Of a stretch of DNA of 64,000 nucleotides, positions 37,618-46,520 are shown piece after piece (positions within the stretch are counted from its first letter, which is position 1; each line of letters opens with the position of its first letter). This stretch comes from Methanocella paludicola SANAE (lineage in GTDB: Archaea > Halobacteriota > Methanocellia > Methanocellales > Methanocellaceae): the NCBI RefSeq assembly GCF_000011005.1, contig NC_013665.1:372001-436000 (forward strand), written 5' to 3'. Under the pieces are notes generated by a model. That model saw only the letters and a program-made list of their open reading frames with translations, did not search any database and was not told the origin of the DNA. The translations under genes and the position numbers were made by a program.

Positions 37618-38283
37618 ATGAGGTTGAGGGTAATTGCTATACTGGCGCTGCTTTTAGCGTCGCTGACCGTGCTGAGCGCCGCACAGACGCCAGACTACGG
37701 GGGAAAGGCGAAAGTAGTCCTGAAGCTGACGAAGATGCCGGACATGCCGGCGATGCCTCAGAACGAGGCCTCGGGCTCCACGGCGACTTTTGGCCTGGCT
37801 ACGGCCGATCTGGCCACTCCGGAGGTGCCGCAGGGCACCATGGCCCAGGGCGAGGTGCTCTACTCGGGCGATCCTGCGGTAAAGGCAGGGCAGGCTTACA
37901 CGCTTTACATTAACTACGACTCCGGCCATGCGCCTGCCGGATTCCTGGCGGGGCTCATCGACAACCTGAAGTCGGGCGCCGTCATAGGCGTTAATGACTA
38001 TGCCCTGAGCGGGAACATTATTACCGTCACTGTCGGCCCTTCTGACGACTGGAGTAAAAAGATATTCATACTGGACCTGTCGGGCACGGACGGGAGCAAG
38101 AACCCCTTCCTGATCGACCTGAGCGGGTTCCGGCAGTTCAGCGCGTTCCCGGCCTTCAACTACACCACGGAGTTAAAGCCGATGTTAAATATGTCCATCC
38201 CTGGTATGGGCTTGAATACCAGTTTCCCGGGATTCCAGCAGACGTCCGGCCTTTTCAGCATGTTCAGCCACTTCTTTGGCTGA
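37618..38283 (+). CDS. Secreted hypothetical protein
   Basis: 221 residues with a signal peptide at 1-22 (MRLRVIAILALLLASLTVLSAA, cleavage near SAA|Q). The mature part has a beta-rich centre (GEVLYSGDPAVKAGQAYTLYINY, GNIITVTVGPSDDWSKKIFILD) and a Met/Phe/Pro-rich C-terminus (GFQQTSGLFSMFSHFFG). It lacks Cys and any recognised domain. Monocistronic, preceded by TATAAAAATATAAACG-like AT-rich DNA. Confidence 0.8.
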   Translation: MRLRVIAILALLLASLTVLSAAQTPDYGGKAKVVLKLTKMPDMPAMPQNEASGSTATFGLATADLATPEVPQGTMAQGEVLYSGDPAVKAGQAYTLYINYDSGHAPAGFLAGLIDNLKSGAVIGVNDYALSGNIITVTVGPSDDWSKKIFILDLSGTDGSKNPFLIDLSGFRQFSAFPAFNYTTELKPMLNMSIPGMGLNTSFPGFQQTSGLFSMFSHFFG

Positions 38284-38367
38284 TCTTTTATTAATTTCCC
38301 TTGCCGAAGACTTTATTATTCAAGCCCGTTAATTAACAATTGTTAATTATATCATGAAGGTCTTTGC

Positions 38368-38877
38368 ATGAGGATCCTTGCGATACATGCCAGCCACATA
38401 AGCTGGAGGGCGACGAAGAAGGCGAAGTTCGCCGAGGAGATCACGAAAAAGGACGGCTCGATGGACGGCTGCGTCGTACTTTTCAGCTGTGTCGAGAAAC
38501 AGGATGAGGTGGAGCCCGCCAGAGTCGTGGAGGGAGCTACGCGCGAAATCCGGAAGCGCCTCGGCATGTTGAAAGTGAACAAGGTAGTCGTGTTCCCGTT
38601 CGCGCACCTCACCAGCGCCCTGGGCAGGCCAGAGATAGCTCTCCAGGTATTGAAAGACCTGGAAAAAAGCCTGGCAGGGCACGGCTACGAGGTGGAGCGC
38701 GCTCCATTCGGCTGGTACAAGGAGTATGACCTCAAGAGCACAGGCCACCCGCTCTCGGAGCTTTCCATGAGCATCTGCCCGTACGAAGGCAAGAGCTGCG
38801 ACGCGTCATGCCCATATTGCTCGCATCCCATCAACATCAGCGAGCTGTCGAAGGTCGCCCCAACGGAAGATATATGA
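38368..38877 (+). CDS. Free-standing threonyl-tRNA synthetase editing domain
   Basis: 169 residues. It aligns with residues 1-145 of the thrS product in this window: RILAIHASHISW, VVVFPFAHLTSALGRPEIAL, APFGWYKEYDLKSTGHPLSEL. The His of PFAHLTS and Lys of FGWYKEY, known as functional in archaeal ThrRS editing domains, are kept, so Ser-tRNA-Thr hydrolysis is plausible. It adds a C-terminal Cys-rich tail, CPYEGKSCDASCPYC, absent from ThrRS, which could bind zinc or a cluster. It lies 31-40 bp before nifS in the same direction. Role inferred: extra proofreading in trans, or a repurposed domain. Confidence 0.9.
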   Translation: MRILAIHASHISWRATKKAKFAEEITKKDGSMDGCVVLFSCVEKQDEVEPARVVEGATREIRKRLGMLKVNKVVVFPFAHLTSALGRPEIALQVLKDLEKSLAGHGYEVERAPFGWYKEYDLKSTGHPLSELSMSICPYEGKSCDASCPYCSHPINISELSKVAPTEDI

Positions 38878-38917
38878 TGCTTGTTCCTGAAAACAACAAC
38901 TGCTAGAAGTGACACTG

Positions 38918-40093
38918 ATGAAGAGGATATACCTGGATAACAGCGCGACGACGAAGGTCAGCCCGGAAGTCCTGGACGCCATGCTGCCCTTTTTTACGGA
39001 GAACTACGGCAACCCGTCCAGCCTGCACACGATGGGCCAGGAGGCCAACGTGGCGGTACAGGCCGCCCGGGAGCAGGTGGCTAAGGCCATCGGCGCGGAC
39101 GCGGGAGAGATCATTTTCACGTCGTGCGGCACCGAGGCCGATAACCTGGCGCTCGTGGGCACGGCCTACGCTAACAGGAAGAAGGGAGACCACATCATTA
39201 CCTCCAGTGTCGAGCATCCCGCCATCCTGCGGACCTGCGAGTACCTGGAGAAAGAGGGCTTTAAAGTGACCTACCTGCCCGTGGATAATTACGGCATGGT
39301 AAGCCCTGCCTCTGTCGAGGCCGCCATCACCCCACAAACTACACTTATCAGCGTCATGGCCGTCAACAACGAAATAGGCACCATCCAGCCAATCAAAGAG
39401 ATCGGTAATATCGCGAAGGACCACAAGATATACTTCCACACGGATGCCGTGCAGGGAGTCGGGAAGATACCGCTCAACGTTAAAAATGATAACATCGACA
39501 TGCTCTCGCTGGCCGGCCACAAGATTCATGCGCCCAAGGGCGTTGGCGCCCTGTACGTTAAGAAGGGCACCAGGATACAGGCGCTGATCCACGGCGGCGG
39601 CCAGGAGCGGAACATGAAGAGCGGCACGGAGAACGTGCCGGGCATCGTCGGGCTGGGCAAGGCATGCGAGGTCGGCATCCGCGACTTCGATAAGAACGTG
39701 GCCCACATGACGAAGCTCAGGAACAAGCTCATGGAAGGCATCCTGAAGATCGACCACGTCCACCTGAACGGCCATCCCACCATACGCTCTCCGAACAACG
39801 TGAACGCCAGCTTCAACTTCATCGAGGGCGAATCACTCGTGCTCTTCCTGGACATGGCGGGCATCGAGGCCTCAACGGGCTCCGCCTGCTCGTCTAAGAA
39901 CCTGAAGGCTTCCCACGTGCTCCTTGCCTGCGGCATGAACCCCGAGGAGGCCCACGGCTCTCTCCGGTTCACGAACAGCGAGCTTAACACGGGGGAGGAG
40001 ATCGACTACGTGCTCGAGACGCTCCCCGGCATCGTCGACCGCTTGAGGGCGATGTCTCCTTTATATAAGAAGGCAGCAAAAACTGTTACATGA
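38918..40093 (+). CDS. nifS: Cysteine desulfurase NifS/IscS
   Basis: 391 residues from ATG 38918; a GTG at 38909 is possible. Class V aminotransferase features: YLDNSATTKVSPEVLDAM, HTDAVQGVGKIPL, the PLP lysine in SLAGHKIHAPKGVG, and the catalytic loop STGSACSSKNLKASHVL with the persulfide Cys. It mobilises sulfur from cysteine for Fe-S clusters and passes it to the scaffold encoded next. Not all methanogens have this enzyme, so its presence is informative. Confidence 0.96.
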   Translation: MKRIYLDNSATTKVSPEVLDAMLPFFTENYGNPSSLHTMGQEANVAVQAAREQVAKAIGADAGEIIFTSCGTEADNLALVGTAYANRKKGDHIITSSVEHPAILRTCEYLEKEGFKVTYLPVDNYGMVSPASVEAAITPQTTLISVMAVNNEIGTIQPIKEIGNIAKDHKIYFHTDAVQGVGKIPLNVKNDNIDMLSLAGHKIHAPKGVGALYVKKGTRIQALIHGGGQERNMKSGTENVPGIVGLGKACEVGIRDFDKNVAHMTKLRNKLMEGILKIDHVHLNGHPTIRSPNNVNASFNFIEGESLVLFLDMAGIEASTGSACSSKNLKASHVLLACGMNPEEAHGSLRFTNSELNTGEEIDYVLETLPGIVDRLRAMSPLYKKAAKTVT

Positions 40094-40105
40094 GGATGAT
40101 GCGCG

Positions 40106-40561
40106 ATGATGTACTCTCCCAAAGTAATGCAGCACTTCTCTAACCCGCAGAACGTCGGCGAGATACCCGACGCCGACGGCGTCGGCGAGGTCGGCAACCC
40201 CGTCTGCGGGGACCTGATGACCATATACATAAAAGTCAAGGATAACAAGCTCTCCGACATTAAGTTCAAGACCTTCGGCTGCGCCGCGGCCATCGCCACG
40301 AGCAGCATCATAACGACCATGGCGAAGGGAATGACCCTCGAGGACGCGGTGAAGATCAGCCGCAACGACGTGGCGAAGGAGCTCGGCGGCCTGCCTCCCC
40401 AGAAGATGCACTGCTCGAACCTGGCCGCGGACGCTTTGAAGCTGGCCATCGAGAACTACCGCCGGAAACTGCAGGGCCTGCCCCCCCGGACGGGCGTCAC
40501 CGAGGGCGAGGAAGAGCACGCCGAAGACGGCGCCTCGTGCCCGCCGGAAGAGCATAAATAA
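40106..40561 (+). CDS. iscU: Fe-S cluster scaffold IscU/NifU-like
   Basis: 151 residues with the three scaffold Cys: NPVCGDLM, TFGCAAAIATSS and QKMHCSNLAA. The order and spacing are those of IscU; the start MMYSPKVMQHFSNPQNVGEI is typical. After residue ~130 there is an acidic C-terminal extension (TEGEEEHAEDGASCPPEEH) with an extra Cys. It receives sulfur from NifS 12 bp upstream and assembles [2Fe-2S]/[4Fe-4S] clusters. Probably one transcript with nifS and the editing-domain gene. Confidence 0.95.
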   Translation: MMYSPKVMQHFSNPQNVGEIPDADGVGEVGNPVCGDLMTIYIKVKDNKLSDIKFKTFGCAAAIATSSIITTMAKGMTLEDAVKISRNDVAKELGGLPPQKMHCSNLAADALKLAIENYRRKLQGLPPRTGVTEGEEEHAEDGASCPPEEHK

Positions 40562-40602
40562 AAAAGATATTCGAGGGATATTTCCCCTCAGCTTCATTTG
40601 TT

Positions 40603-41835
40603 TTACATCATCGACTGCTCGCCCAGGTCGATCGTCTTCTTGATCTCGGCCTGGAGCTCGGGCGGCAGCCCGTGAATGTCCACGTCCAGGAAACCCCGGA
40701 CGATGAGCGCCGTCGCGGTGTCCGAGTCCACGCCTCTCGACATGAGGTACTGGATCTCCTCCTCGGCGATCTTGCCGACCGCAGCCTCGTGGCTCAGGTC
40801 GACGCCGGGCACGGTCCCCAGCAGCTCGGGCACGGCATAGATGGTACCGTCGCCCGACAGGAGTAATCCCCTGCACTCTAAGTGAGCCTTTATGTCTGGC
40901 ACGTCGCCCTGAATGAGGCCTCTGGAAGCGATGTACCCGCCCTTGCTGATGGTGCGGGCGATGAGCTCGGCCTTGCAGCCTTTCGCCTTCAGGACGGCCT
41001 TCGAGCCCAGGTCGAGATGGGAGCCCTTTGGCGCGTAGACGACCGTGTTGAACCTCGCCACGCCGTTTTCTCCCTGCATGGTGCAGCCCGGGTACATCTG
41101 GGCGTCCTTTACGGGCGTCATCGATACGTAGTTACTCAAGAATACGGAATTCTTGCCCATGACCGTGTTCGTTCTGGGACGCACGACCACTTCGGGCGCC
41201 CAGTTATGGATCATGGTGTAGGTGAGCTTGGCGTTGTCTTTGATGAAGAACTCCGAGACACCGATGTGCAGTCCCTGGCTGACATGCGTGTCGGTCGTGC
41301 AGCCGGTGATGACATGCAGCTCGCTGCCCTCCTCGGCGATGAGGATGTTATGGACGTTCTGGATCATGCCCTCGCGGCCTATGTACATGCACGCCTGGAG
41401 CGGGAAGGTCACCTTGGCGCCCGGCAGGGCTCTTATAAAGTAGCCGCCGAACGGGTGGGTGGCGCCGTACGCCGTGAACTTGTCCTGGTCAGGCTGTATG
41501 AGCTTGAAGAAGTAGTCCTGGAGCCAGTCGTACTTTTCAAGGGCCGCGTTGATGTCCATGAGCTCGACGCCCTCCATGGACGTGGCCGTATGCACCACGC
41601 TCTGGTCGAGCTGGAAGTAGGAGCCGGAGCGCTGCCGCATCGACGCGTCGACGCCCGCATGGAGCGCCCTTTCTTTGACCGACGAGGAAAGCTGGTCAAG
41701 GGACGTGATCTTTTCCCTGACCGGGACTGCCTTCTCGTACTTTTCCAGGTCTATGTCGTTGCCGTAGGCGGGCCTCTTGTTCATGGCCGCCTCCGCCTTC
41801 TTCTTGATCTCGCTCAGCCTTACCGGTTCAAGCAT
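40603..41835 (-). CDS. SufB/SufD-family Fe-S assembly protein
   Basis: 410 residues from ATG 41835 (a GTG at 41844 is possible). The beta-helix core has HNILIAEEGSELHVITGC, GVSEFFIKDNAKLTYTMIHNW, GENGVARFNTVVYAPKGSHLDLGSKAVL and the C-terminal HEAAVGKIAEEEIQYLMSRG. Archaea often have a single SufBD-type protein working with SufC, as here. The protein forms the platform on which SufC drives cluster assembly. It starts inside the sufC 3' end (16-bp overlap), so the two are coupled. Confidence 0.94.
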   Translation of the reverse strand: MLEPVRLSEIKKKAEAAMNKRPAYGNDIDLEKYEKAVPVREKITSLDQLSSSVKERALHAGVDASMRQRSGSYFQLDQSVVHTATSMEGVELMDINAALEKYDWLQDYFFKLIQPDQDKFTAYGATHPFGGYFIRALPGAKVTFPLQACMYIGREGMIQNVHNILIAEEGSELHVITGCTTDTHVSQGLHIGVSEFFIKDNAKLTYTMIHNWAPEVVVRPRTNTVMGKNSVFLSNYVSMTPVKDAQMYPGCTMQGENGVARFNTVVYAPKGSHLDLGSKAVLKAKGCKAELIARTISKGGYIASRGLIQGDVPDIKAHLECRGLLLSGDGTIYAVPELLGTVPGVDLSHEAAVGKIAEEEIQYLMSRGVDSDTATALIVRGFLDVDIHGLPPELQAEIKKTIDLGEQSMM

Positions 41836-42569
41836 GATAAACACTCCGAGTAGCCGCGGTGCCTGATATCATCTAATAGCTCGACCGGGTTACCCTGGCA
41901 GAGCACGGTGCCCTTCATCATGACGTAGGCCTTATCGGCCTTGACGTAGTCTAAAATGTTACCGAAGTGGGTGATAATCAAGCCGGACTTGGAACGATGT
42001 ACCGTCTTCTTATCCTTCTGTAGTAATTCGTTGATGGTGTTGCCCACCAGCCCGATATTGACCAGATCGACGCCGCTGTCGGGCTCGTCCAGCAGCACAA
42101 GGTCCGGCCTCTGAGCAAGAAGCTGCAGCAGTTCCGACCGCTTGATCTCGCCTCCAGAAAATCCTAAATTTACGTCTCGGGACAGGAAGTTCTCGAGGTT
42201 GAGCTTCCTGGCGAGCTCGGCGACATCCTGGTCGGACACCTTCTTGTGGTTAAGCTGCTCCATGCTGACCTTGACCATGTCGTTCAGCTTTACTCCCCGA
42301 AGCACGGGCGGGTGCTGGAACAGGATGCCGATGCCCATCTTCGCGCGCTCGTCCATGGGGGCATCGGTGATGTCCTTGCCCTTGAAGGTGATCTTGCCGG
42401 ACTTTACCTTGTACTTGGGCACCCCGGCCATCGTGAACAGCAGGGAGCTCTTCCCCGACCCGTTGGGGCCGAAGAGAGCGTGCGTCTCCCCTTCCCCGAT
42501 GAACATGTTCACGTCGTTGAGGATGCGCTTATCGTCGACCTCGACGGTTAAGTGTTCGATGCTTAGCAT
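41820..42569 (-). CDS. sufC: SufC, Fe-S assembly ATPase
   Basis: 249 residues from ATG 42569, preceded by GGTGTG; the open frame continues 29 codons upstream but without family sequence. ABC motifs: Walker A GPNGSGKSS, Q-loop LFQHPPV, signature LGFSGGEIKRSE, Walker B LVLLDEPDSGVD, H-loop ITHFGNIL. SufC ATPases energise SufB/D during Fe-S assembly and are not transporters. Two Cys lie in the C-terminal SECLSCLNR. The nifS-iscU genes converge on this operon, so both ISC-like and SUF-like machinery sit within 4.2 kb. Confidence 0.95.
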   Translation of the reverse strand: MLSIEHLTVEVDDKRILNDVNMFIGEGETHALFGPNGSGKSSLLFTMAGVPKYKVKSGKITFKGKDITDAPMDERAKMGIGILFQHPPVLRGVKLNDMVKVSMEQLNHKKVSDQDVAELARKLNLENFLSRDVNLGFSGGEIKRSELLQLLAQRPDLVLLDEPDSGVDLVNIGLVGNTINELLQKDKKTVHRSKSGLIITHFGNILDYVKADKAYVMMKGTVLCQGNPVELLDDIRHRGYSECLSCLNR

Positions 42570-42685
42570 GAGAGTCACACCGTAAAATGTGGCATTATCT
42601 GCCCTTTTATCAACTATGAATATGCAACAATATCTAAAAACATTTTGGCTTAACAATCTTTAAGTGATGGGCGGGATAAAAAAGT

Positions 42686-42703
42686 AGCCGGCATGTGCCG
42701 GCT
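42686..42703 (-). terminator. Hairpin terminator after argD
   Basis: AGCCGGC / GCCGGCT with a 4-nt loop, directly beyond the argD stop on the minus strand, followed by ACTTTTTTATC in that direction. Confidence 0.75.
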
Positions 42704-42705
42704 TT

Positions 42706-43896
42706 TTATAGTGCCAATTCGCTGACCACGCCGACCACGCGGTCGACCTCTTCCTTCGTGATGACGAAGGGCGGGACGAACCGGATGACCGTGTCGGAGG
42801 CGACGTTGATGAGCACGCCCTTCTCCCGGGCCTTGTCCACGAGGGCGTTACCGTCCTTGTTCATCTGGACGCCCACCATCATGCCCACGCCCCTGACGTG
42901 GTCGACGAAGTCCTGCTTGCAGCGGATGGACAGCTCCTTCTTGAGGTAATCGCCCATTTCTCGAGAGCGCTCCAGGAGGTGCTCGCCCTCGATGGCCTTG
43001 ATGGTGGCGAGCGCCGCGGCGCATCCCAGGGCGTTGCCGCCGAACGTGGACGCGTGGTCGCCCTTCCTGAAGGCGCTGGCAATGCCCTCCTGGGCGGCCA
43101 TGATGCCCATGGGGAAGCCGCCCGCGATGCCCTTGGCGACGCACATGATGTCGGGTTCAACGCCGGAGTGCTCCTTAGCGAACCACTTTCCGGTACGGCC
43201 CATGCCCGTCTGCACCTCGTCGAAGATGAGCAGCGTGCCCGCCTTGTCGCAGATCTCCCTGACTTCCGCCAGGTAGTCTTTAGGCGGTATCTGCACGCCT
43301 CCCTCGCCCTGTATGGGCTCGAGCACCACAGCCGCTACGTCCCCGTTCAGGGCGCGGCGAATGGCATCCGCGTCCCCGTACGGCACGAATCTGGCGCCCG
43401 GCACCAGCGGCTCGAAGGGCTCCCTGTACTTCGACTTGTGCGTGATACTTAACGCTCCCATGGTCCGGCCGTGGAAGCAGTGCTCGGCCGCGATGAACCC
43501 CTTCTTCCCGGTCCTCTTCCGGGCGAGCTTCATGGCCGCCTCGATGGACTCGGTGCCCGAGTTGGCGAAGAAGATGCGGTCCATCTTCGTTATCTGCGCG
43601 AGGCGCTCGGCCAGCTCCGGCTGGATGTCCGTATAGTAGAGGTTCGAGGTGTGCATGAGCTTCGCCGCCTGTTCCTGGATGGCCGCGACCACCTTCGGGT
43701 GGCAGTGGCCCAGGTTGTTGACGGCAATGCCCGCAACGCAGTCGATGTACTCCCTGCCGTTCACGTCCCATACCAGCGCGCCCTTGCCCTTTGTGAGGAC
43801 GATGGGCTGGCGCCCGTACGTCTGTACGACGTACCGGGCGTCCTTCGCGATGGCCTCCTCCTCGGAGAGCCTTACTTTTGCTTTTGTTTGTGCCAT
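42706..43896 (-). CDS. argD: Acetylornithine aminotransferase
   Basis: 396 residues, class III PLP aminotransferase: DCVAGIAVNNLGHCHPKV, GTESIEAAMKLARK, FDEVQTGMGRTGKWF and the PLP lysine in CVAKGIAGGFPMG; C-terminal DTVIRFVPPFVITKEEVD. ArgD makes N-acetylornithine in arginine synthesis and can also serve lysine synthesis. No other arg genes are adjacent. The start MAQTKAKVRLSEEEA follows an AAAGAATGG region; the gene is monocistronic. Confidence 0.94.
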   Translation of the reverse strand: MAQTKAKVRLSEEEAIAKDARYVVQTYGRQPIVLTKGKGALVWDVNGREYIDCVAGIAVNNLGHCHPKVVAAIQEQAAKLMHTSNLYYTDIQPELAERLAQITKMDRIFFANSGTESIEAAMKLARKRTGKKGFIAAEHCFHGRTMGALSITHKSKYREPFEPLVPGARFVPYGDADAIRRALNGDVAAVVLEPIQGEGGVQIPPKDYLAEVREICDKAGTLLIFDEVQTGMGRTGKWFAKEHSGVEPDIMCVAKGIAGGFPMGIMAAQEGIASAFRKGDHASTFGGNALGCAAALATIKAIEGEHLLERSREMGDYLKKELSIRCKQDFVDHVRGVGMMVGVQMNKDGNALVDKAREKGVLINVASDTVIRFVPPFVITKEEVDRVVGVVSELAL

Positions 43897-43997
43897 TCTT
43901 TCTCACTCTATGTGGTTAGACAGTTTTTATTCTCTAGTTATAAAAAATCATTGTAAAAATATACCATTAAGTTCGGGCCGGTCGTGATACGAGCGGC

Positions 43998-44912
43998 TTA
44001 CTCGAACTCAATGGTCGCCGGCGGCTTCGGGGTGATGTCGTAGACGACCCTGGCCACCGACGGTATCTCAGAAGTAATTCTCGAGGAGATCCGGTTGAGC
44101 GTTTCCCAGGGCAGCTCCATGTGGTTCGCCGTCATGGCGTCCCGTGATTCGACGGCCCGCACGGCGACGATCCAGCCGTGGCAGCGGTTATCGCCCTTGA
44201 CGCCGGTGCCTTTTTCGAGCAGCGCCGCCAGGCACTGCCAGGGGTGGAACTGCTGTACCAGCTCTTCTTCAACGATGGCGTTGGCTTCCCTGACGATGGC
44301 GACCTTCTCGGGGGTCACTTCGCCGATGACCCTGACGGACAGGCCGGGGCCGGGGAAGGGCATGCGCTCGGATATCTCCAGGGGCAGCCCCAGGGCGCGG
44401 GCGACCTCGCGCACCTCGTCCTTGTAGAGGTCGCCGATGGGCTCCACGACGCCCTTGAATTCCATGACGGAGGGCATGCCGCCCACGTTGTGGTGGGACT
44501 TGATGCCTCCCTCGGACTCGATGCGGTCCGGGTAGATGGTGCCCTGGATGAGGTAATCGGCGTTTATGTCCCTGGCTACCTGCTCAAAAACGCGGATGAA
44601 CGTCTCGCCTACCGCCTTGCGCTTCTTCTCGGGGTCGGTGGCGCCCTTTAAAGCATTAAAGAACTGGCCGCTGGCATCCACGATCCTCGGGTTCATAAAG
44701 CTAAAAATGTCCCGGATGCGGTCGGTCTCGCCCTTCCGCATGAGCCCGGTGTCCACGTATACGGGCACCAGGCGCTCTCCCAGCGCACGGTGGGCCAGTA
44801 TGGCGCAGACGCTGCTGTCCACGCCCCCTGACAGCGCGATGAGCGCCCTGCCGTCCTTCACCTTACTCTTGATGTCGGCGACGGCGTCCGTAATGAAAGA
44901 ATCAACATCCAC
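43998..44912 (-). CDS. guaA: GMP synthase, ATP-pyrophosphatase (synthetase) subunit
   Basis: 304 residues. The N-type ATP pyrophosphatase P-loop is [49 protein letters not shown] and the C-terminal dimerisation part ([38 protein letters not shown]) follow. This is the archaeal split form (GuaAb), which takes ammonia from a separate amidotransferase (GuaAa) not encoded nearby, and converts XMP to GMP. Confidence 0.96.
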   Translation of the reverse strand: MDVDSFITDAVADIKSKVKDGRALIALSGGVDSSVCAILAHRALGERLVPVYVDTGLMRKGETDRIRDIFSFMNPRIVDASGQFFNALKGATDPEKKRKAVGETFIRVFEQVARDINADYLIQGTIYPDRIESEGGIKSHHNVGGMPSVMEFKGVVEPIGDLYKDEVREVARALGLPLEISERMPFPGPGLSVRVIGEVTPEKVAIVREANAIVEEELVQQFHPWQCLAALLEKGTGVKGDNRCHGWIVAVRAVESRDAMTANHMELPWETLNRISSRITSEIPSVARVVYDITPKPPATIEFE

Positions 44913-44974
44913 TCTCGATCATGCTCCGTGTGCGTCAAATTGGGGCATTCACTATTTAAAAGTATCTGCGAGCC

Positions 44975-45442
44975 TTAGTTAAGCTCGGCGGCAAGCTGTT
45001 TGACCTTTTCCGCGTAGTCGCCTGCCCGGGCCTCGTCCTGGGTTACCCATATGGAGTCTATGAACGTCATCTTTTTCTTTTCGAGCGCCGCCATGATCTG
45101 GCCGGAGACCCGGTTCTGGCCCGTGCTCCCGTACGTGACGATAATGCCGAACTTCTTGCCCTCGCAGCCCTTCAGCTCGTCGATGTACTGGTTGATGGCG
45201 GCGGGGACGCTGTCCGCCCATACGGGTGAGCACACGATGACCGCATCGTAACCCTTCAGGTCCGTGGCACAGGGCTTGATGGGCGTCCGCCTCTTGAATA
45301 GTGCGCTCAGGCATTTCATCAGGTAGTTAGCGTCCTTGACGGGCTCTATGCGGGTAAAGTCGGCACCTGTGGCCTCCTTCAGGCTCTCGGCCACCTTGGA
45401 GGTATTACCGGTAAATGAATAGCAGGCGATGAGGGTCTTCAT
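44975..45442 (-). CDS. Flavodoxin-family protein
   Basis: 155 residues from ATG 45442 (MKTLIACYSFTGNTSKVAESL); the frame is open upstream but the extension is not flavodoxin-like. The FMN phosphate loop is YSFTGNTSKV, and IVCSPVWADSVPAAINQYI forms the second FMN-contact loop. It probably carries electrons at low potential, or acts as a flavodoxin-type oxidoreductase. Transcribed divergently from the small membrane protein at 45540, with which it shares a ~100-bp promoter region. Confidence 0.9.
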   Translation of the reverse strand: MKTLIACYSFTGNTSKVAESLKEATGADFTRIEPVKDANYLMKCLSALFKRRTPIKPCATDLKGYDAVIVCSPVWADSVPAAINQYIDELKGCEGKKFGIIVTYGSTGQNRVSGQIMAALEKKKMTFIDSIWVTQDEARAGDYAEKVKQLAAELN

Positions 45443-45539
45443 CAATTCACCAATATATAAACGTCCTGATAAGCGCTTAAGTATTTTTATGGCGGCCGAA
45501 GTTAGCCTTTTATATGGGCGGCGCTTTTTAGGCTGTACG

Positions 45540-45785
45540 ATGAAGCTAAAAATGAGTGACCGCATGCTGCGGCTCGTCAGGCTGCTGTGGCTGCCCGTAT
45601 TACTTGTCATACTGATCGTGGCCGACTCCTACCTTAAAATATCGGAATCGTCCTATTCGTGGGCTTTTATCGGATTACAGATAGCGCTCTTCCTGGTATA
45701 CACGTATTTCCTTTTCAAGGACCGGCAGAAGTACGTGGCACCGGCAAATAGAGTGATGAAAGGAAAAAGAAAGACTAAAAAATAA
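45540..45785 (+). CDS. Small two-helix membrane protein
   Basis: 81 residues from ATG 45540; CTTTTATATG about 25 bp upstream is the likely TATA box, so the transcript is leaderless and the long upstream extension of the frame is not real. Two membrane helices (RLLWLPVLLVILIVADSYL and WAFIGLQIALFLVYTYFLF) and a basic tail (KGKRKTKK). No family recognised. Confidence 0.7.
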   Translation: MKLKMSDRMLRLVRLLWLPVLLVILIVADSYLKISESSYSWAFIGLQIALFLVYTYFLFKDRQKYVAPANRVMKGKRKTKK

Positions 45786-45800
45786 AAAAAGTATGGCGGA

Positions 45801-46400
45801 TTATACCTGGTAGTCCACCAGTTCCATCGTCATCGTTTCTTTGCCGTTCTCAGACTGGGTCATCTTGATGGGCAGGGGCACATTATTGGCGATCCAGTAT
45901 GTGCTTACTGCGTTGCCATCCGTAACGGTGTATTTCGTGCAGGTGTACTGGCCCTTGGGCACGGTGACGACATCGGGGCCCGCGTTAACCAGCGTTGTCG
46001 AGAAGTCATCCGACATCGCATCGCCCAGCGCGCCGCTTCCCTCAGTGCCTGACGCCTGGTCCCTGGGGACCGTCATGTCCATGACCGTCATTCCCTCGGA
46101 CGTGATCTTCATGCGGACATCGGAGGCCCCGAACTCCCATCTCATGTTCATCGAGGTCGACTGCCCGTCGACGTCTGACGTGATCTTATATTCCAGGACC
46201 TTGAGGCTGTTGAAGTCCAGGGTGGGCATGCTCGATGCCGGAGTGGTCGCGCTCGCCGTCGCCGTTGCGCTCGTGGCCGGCGCCTGAGATGCTGCGGGAG
46301 TGGCCGTCGCTGCCGGGCTCGTAGTGGTGCATCCGGCGGCCGCCATTGCTGTCAATACAACTAAAATTGCTAATATTACAGAATATTTACTGTTCATCAT
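45801..46400 (-). CDS. Secreted lipoprotein, hypothetical
   Basis: 199 residues from ATG 46400, with GAGGAGGG well placed. The signal peptide ends in a lipobox (TAMAAAGC), so Cys at ~23 is probably lipid-modified. A ~40-residue Ala/Thr/Ser/Pro linker follows, typical of archaeal surface proteins, then a beta-rich domain (KVLEYKITSDVDGQS, RWEFGASDVRMKITSEGMTV, GQYTCTKYTVTD, STYWIANNVPLPI). The domain looks like a LolA/outer-surface lipid-binding type or a DUF4412-like fold, but I cannot assign it firmly. Confidence 0.8.
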   Translation of the reverse strand: MMNSKYSVILAILVVLTAMAAAGCTTTSPAATATPAASQAPATSATATASATTPASSMPTLDFNSLKVLEYKITSDVDGQSTSMNMRWEFGASDVRMKITSEGMTVMDMTVPRDQASGTEGSGALGDAMSDDFSTTLVNAGPDVVTVPKGQYTCTKYTVTDGNAVSTYWIANNVPLPIKMTQSENGKETMTMELVDYQV

Positions 46401-46520
46401 GTCCCTCCTCATTTTTCGCTCTTCATGCAACGCATGTGGGACACAGATCCCTTGAGCAAAATTTCTTTACCATATAAGGGTTTGAAATTACTTAAACCTA
46501 TTTGGCGGTCGGTAAAAAAG

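Noticed and set aside
44975-45610. Long N-terminal extension of the flavodoxin protein
   Set aside because: The 56 extra residues are basic and non-conserved; ATG 45442 gives the exact flavodoxin start and the divergent promoter lies in that region.
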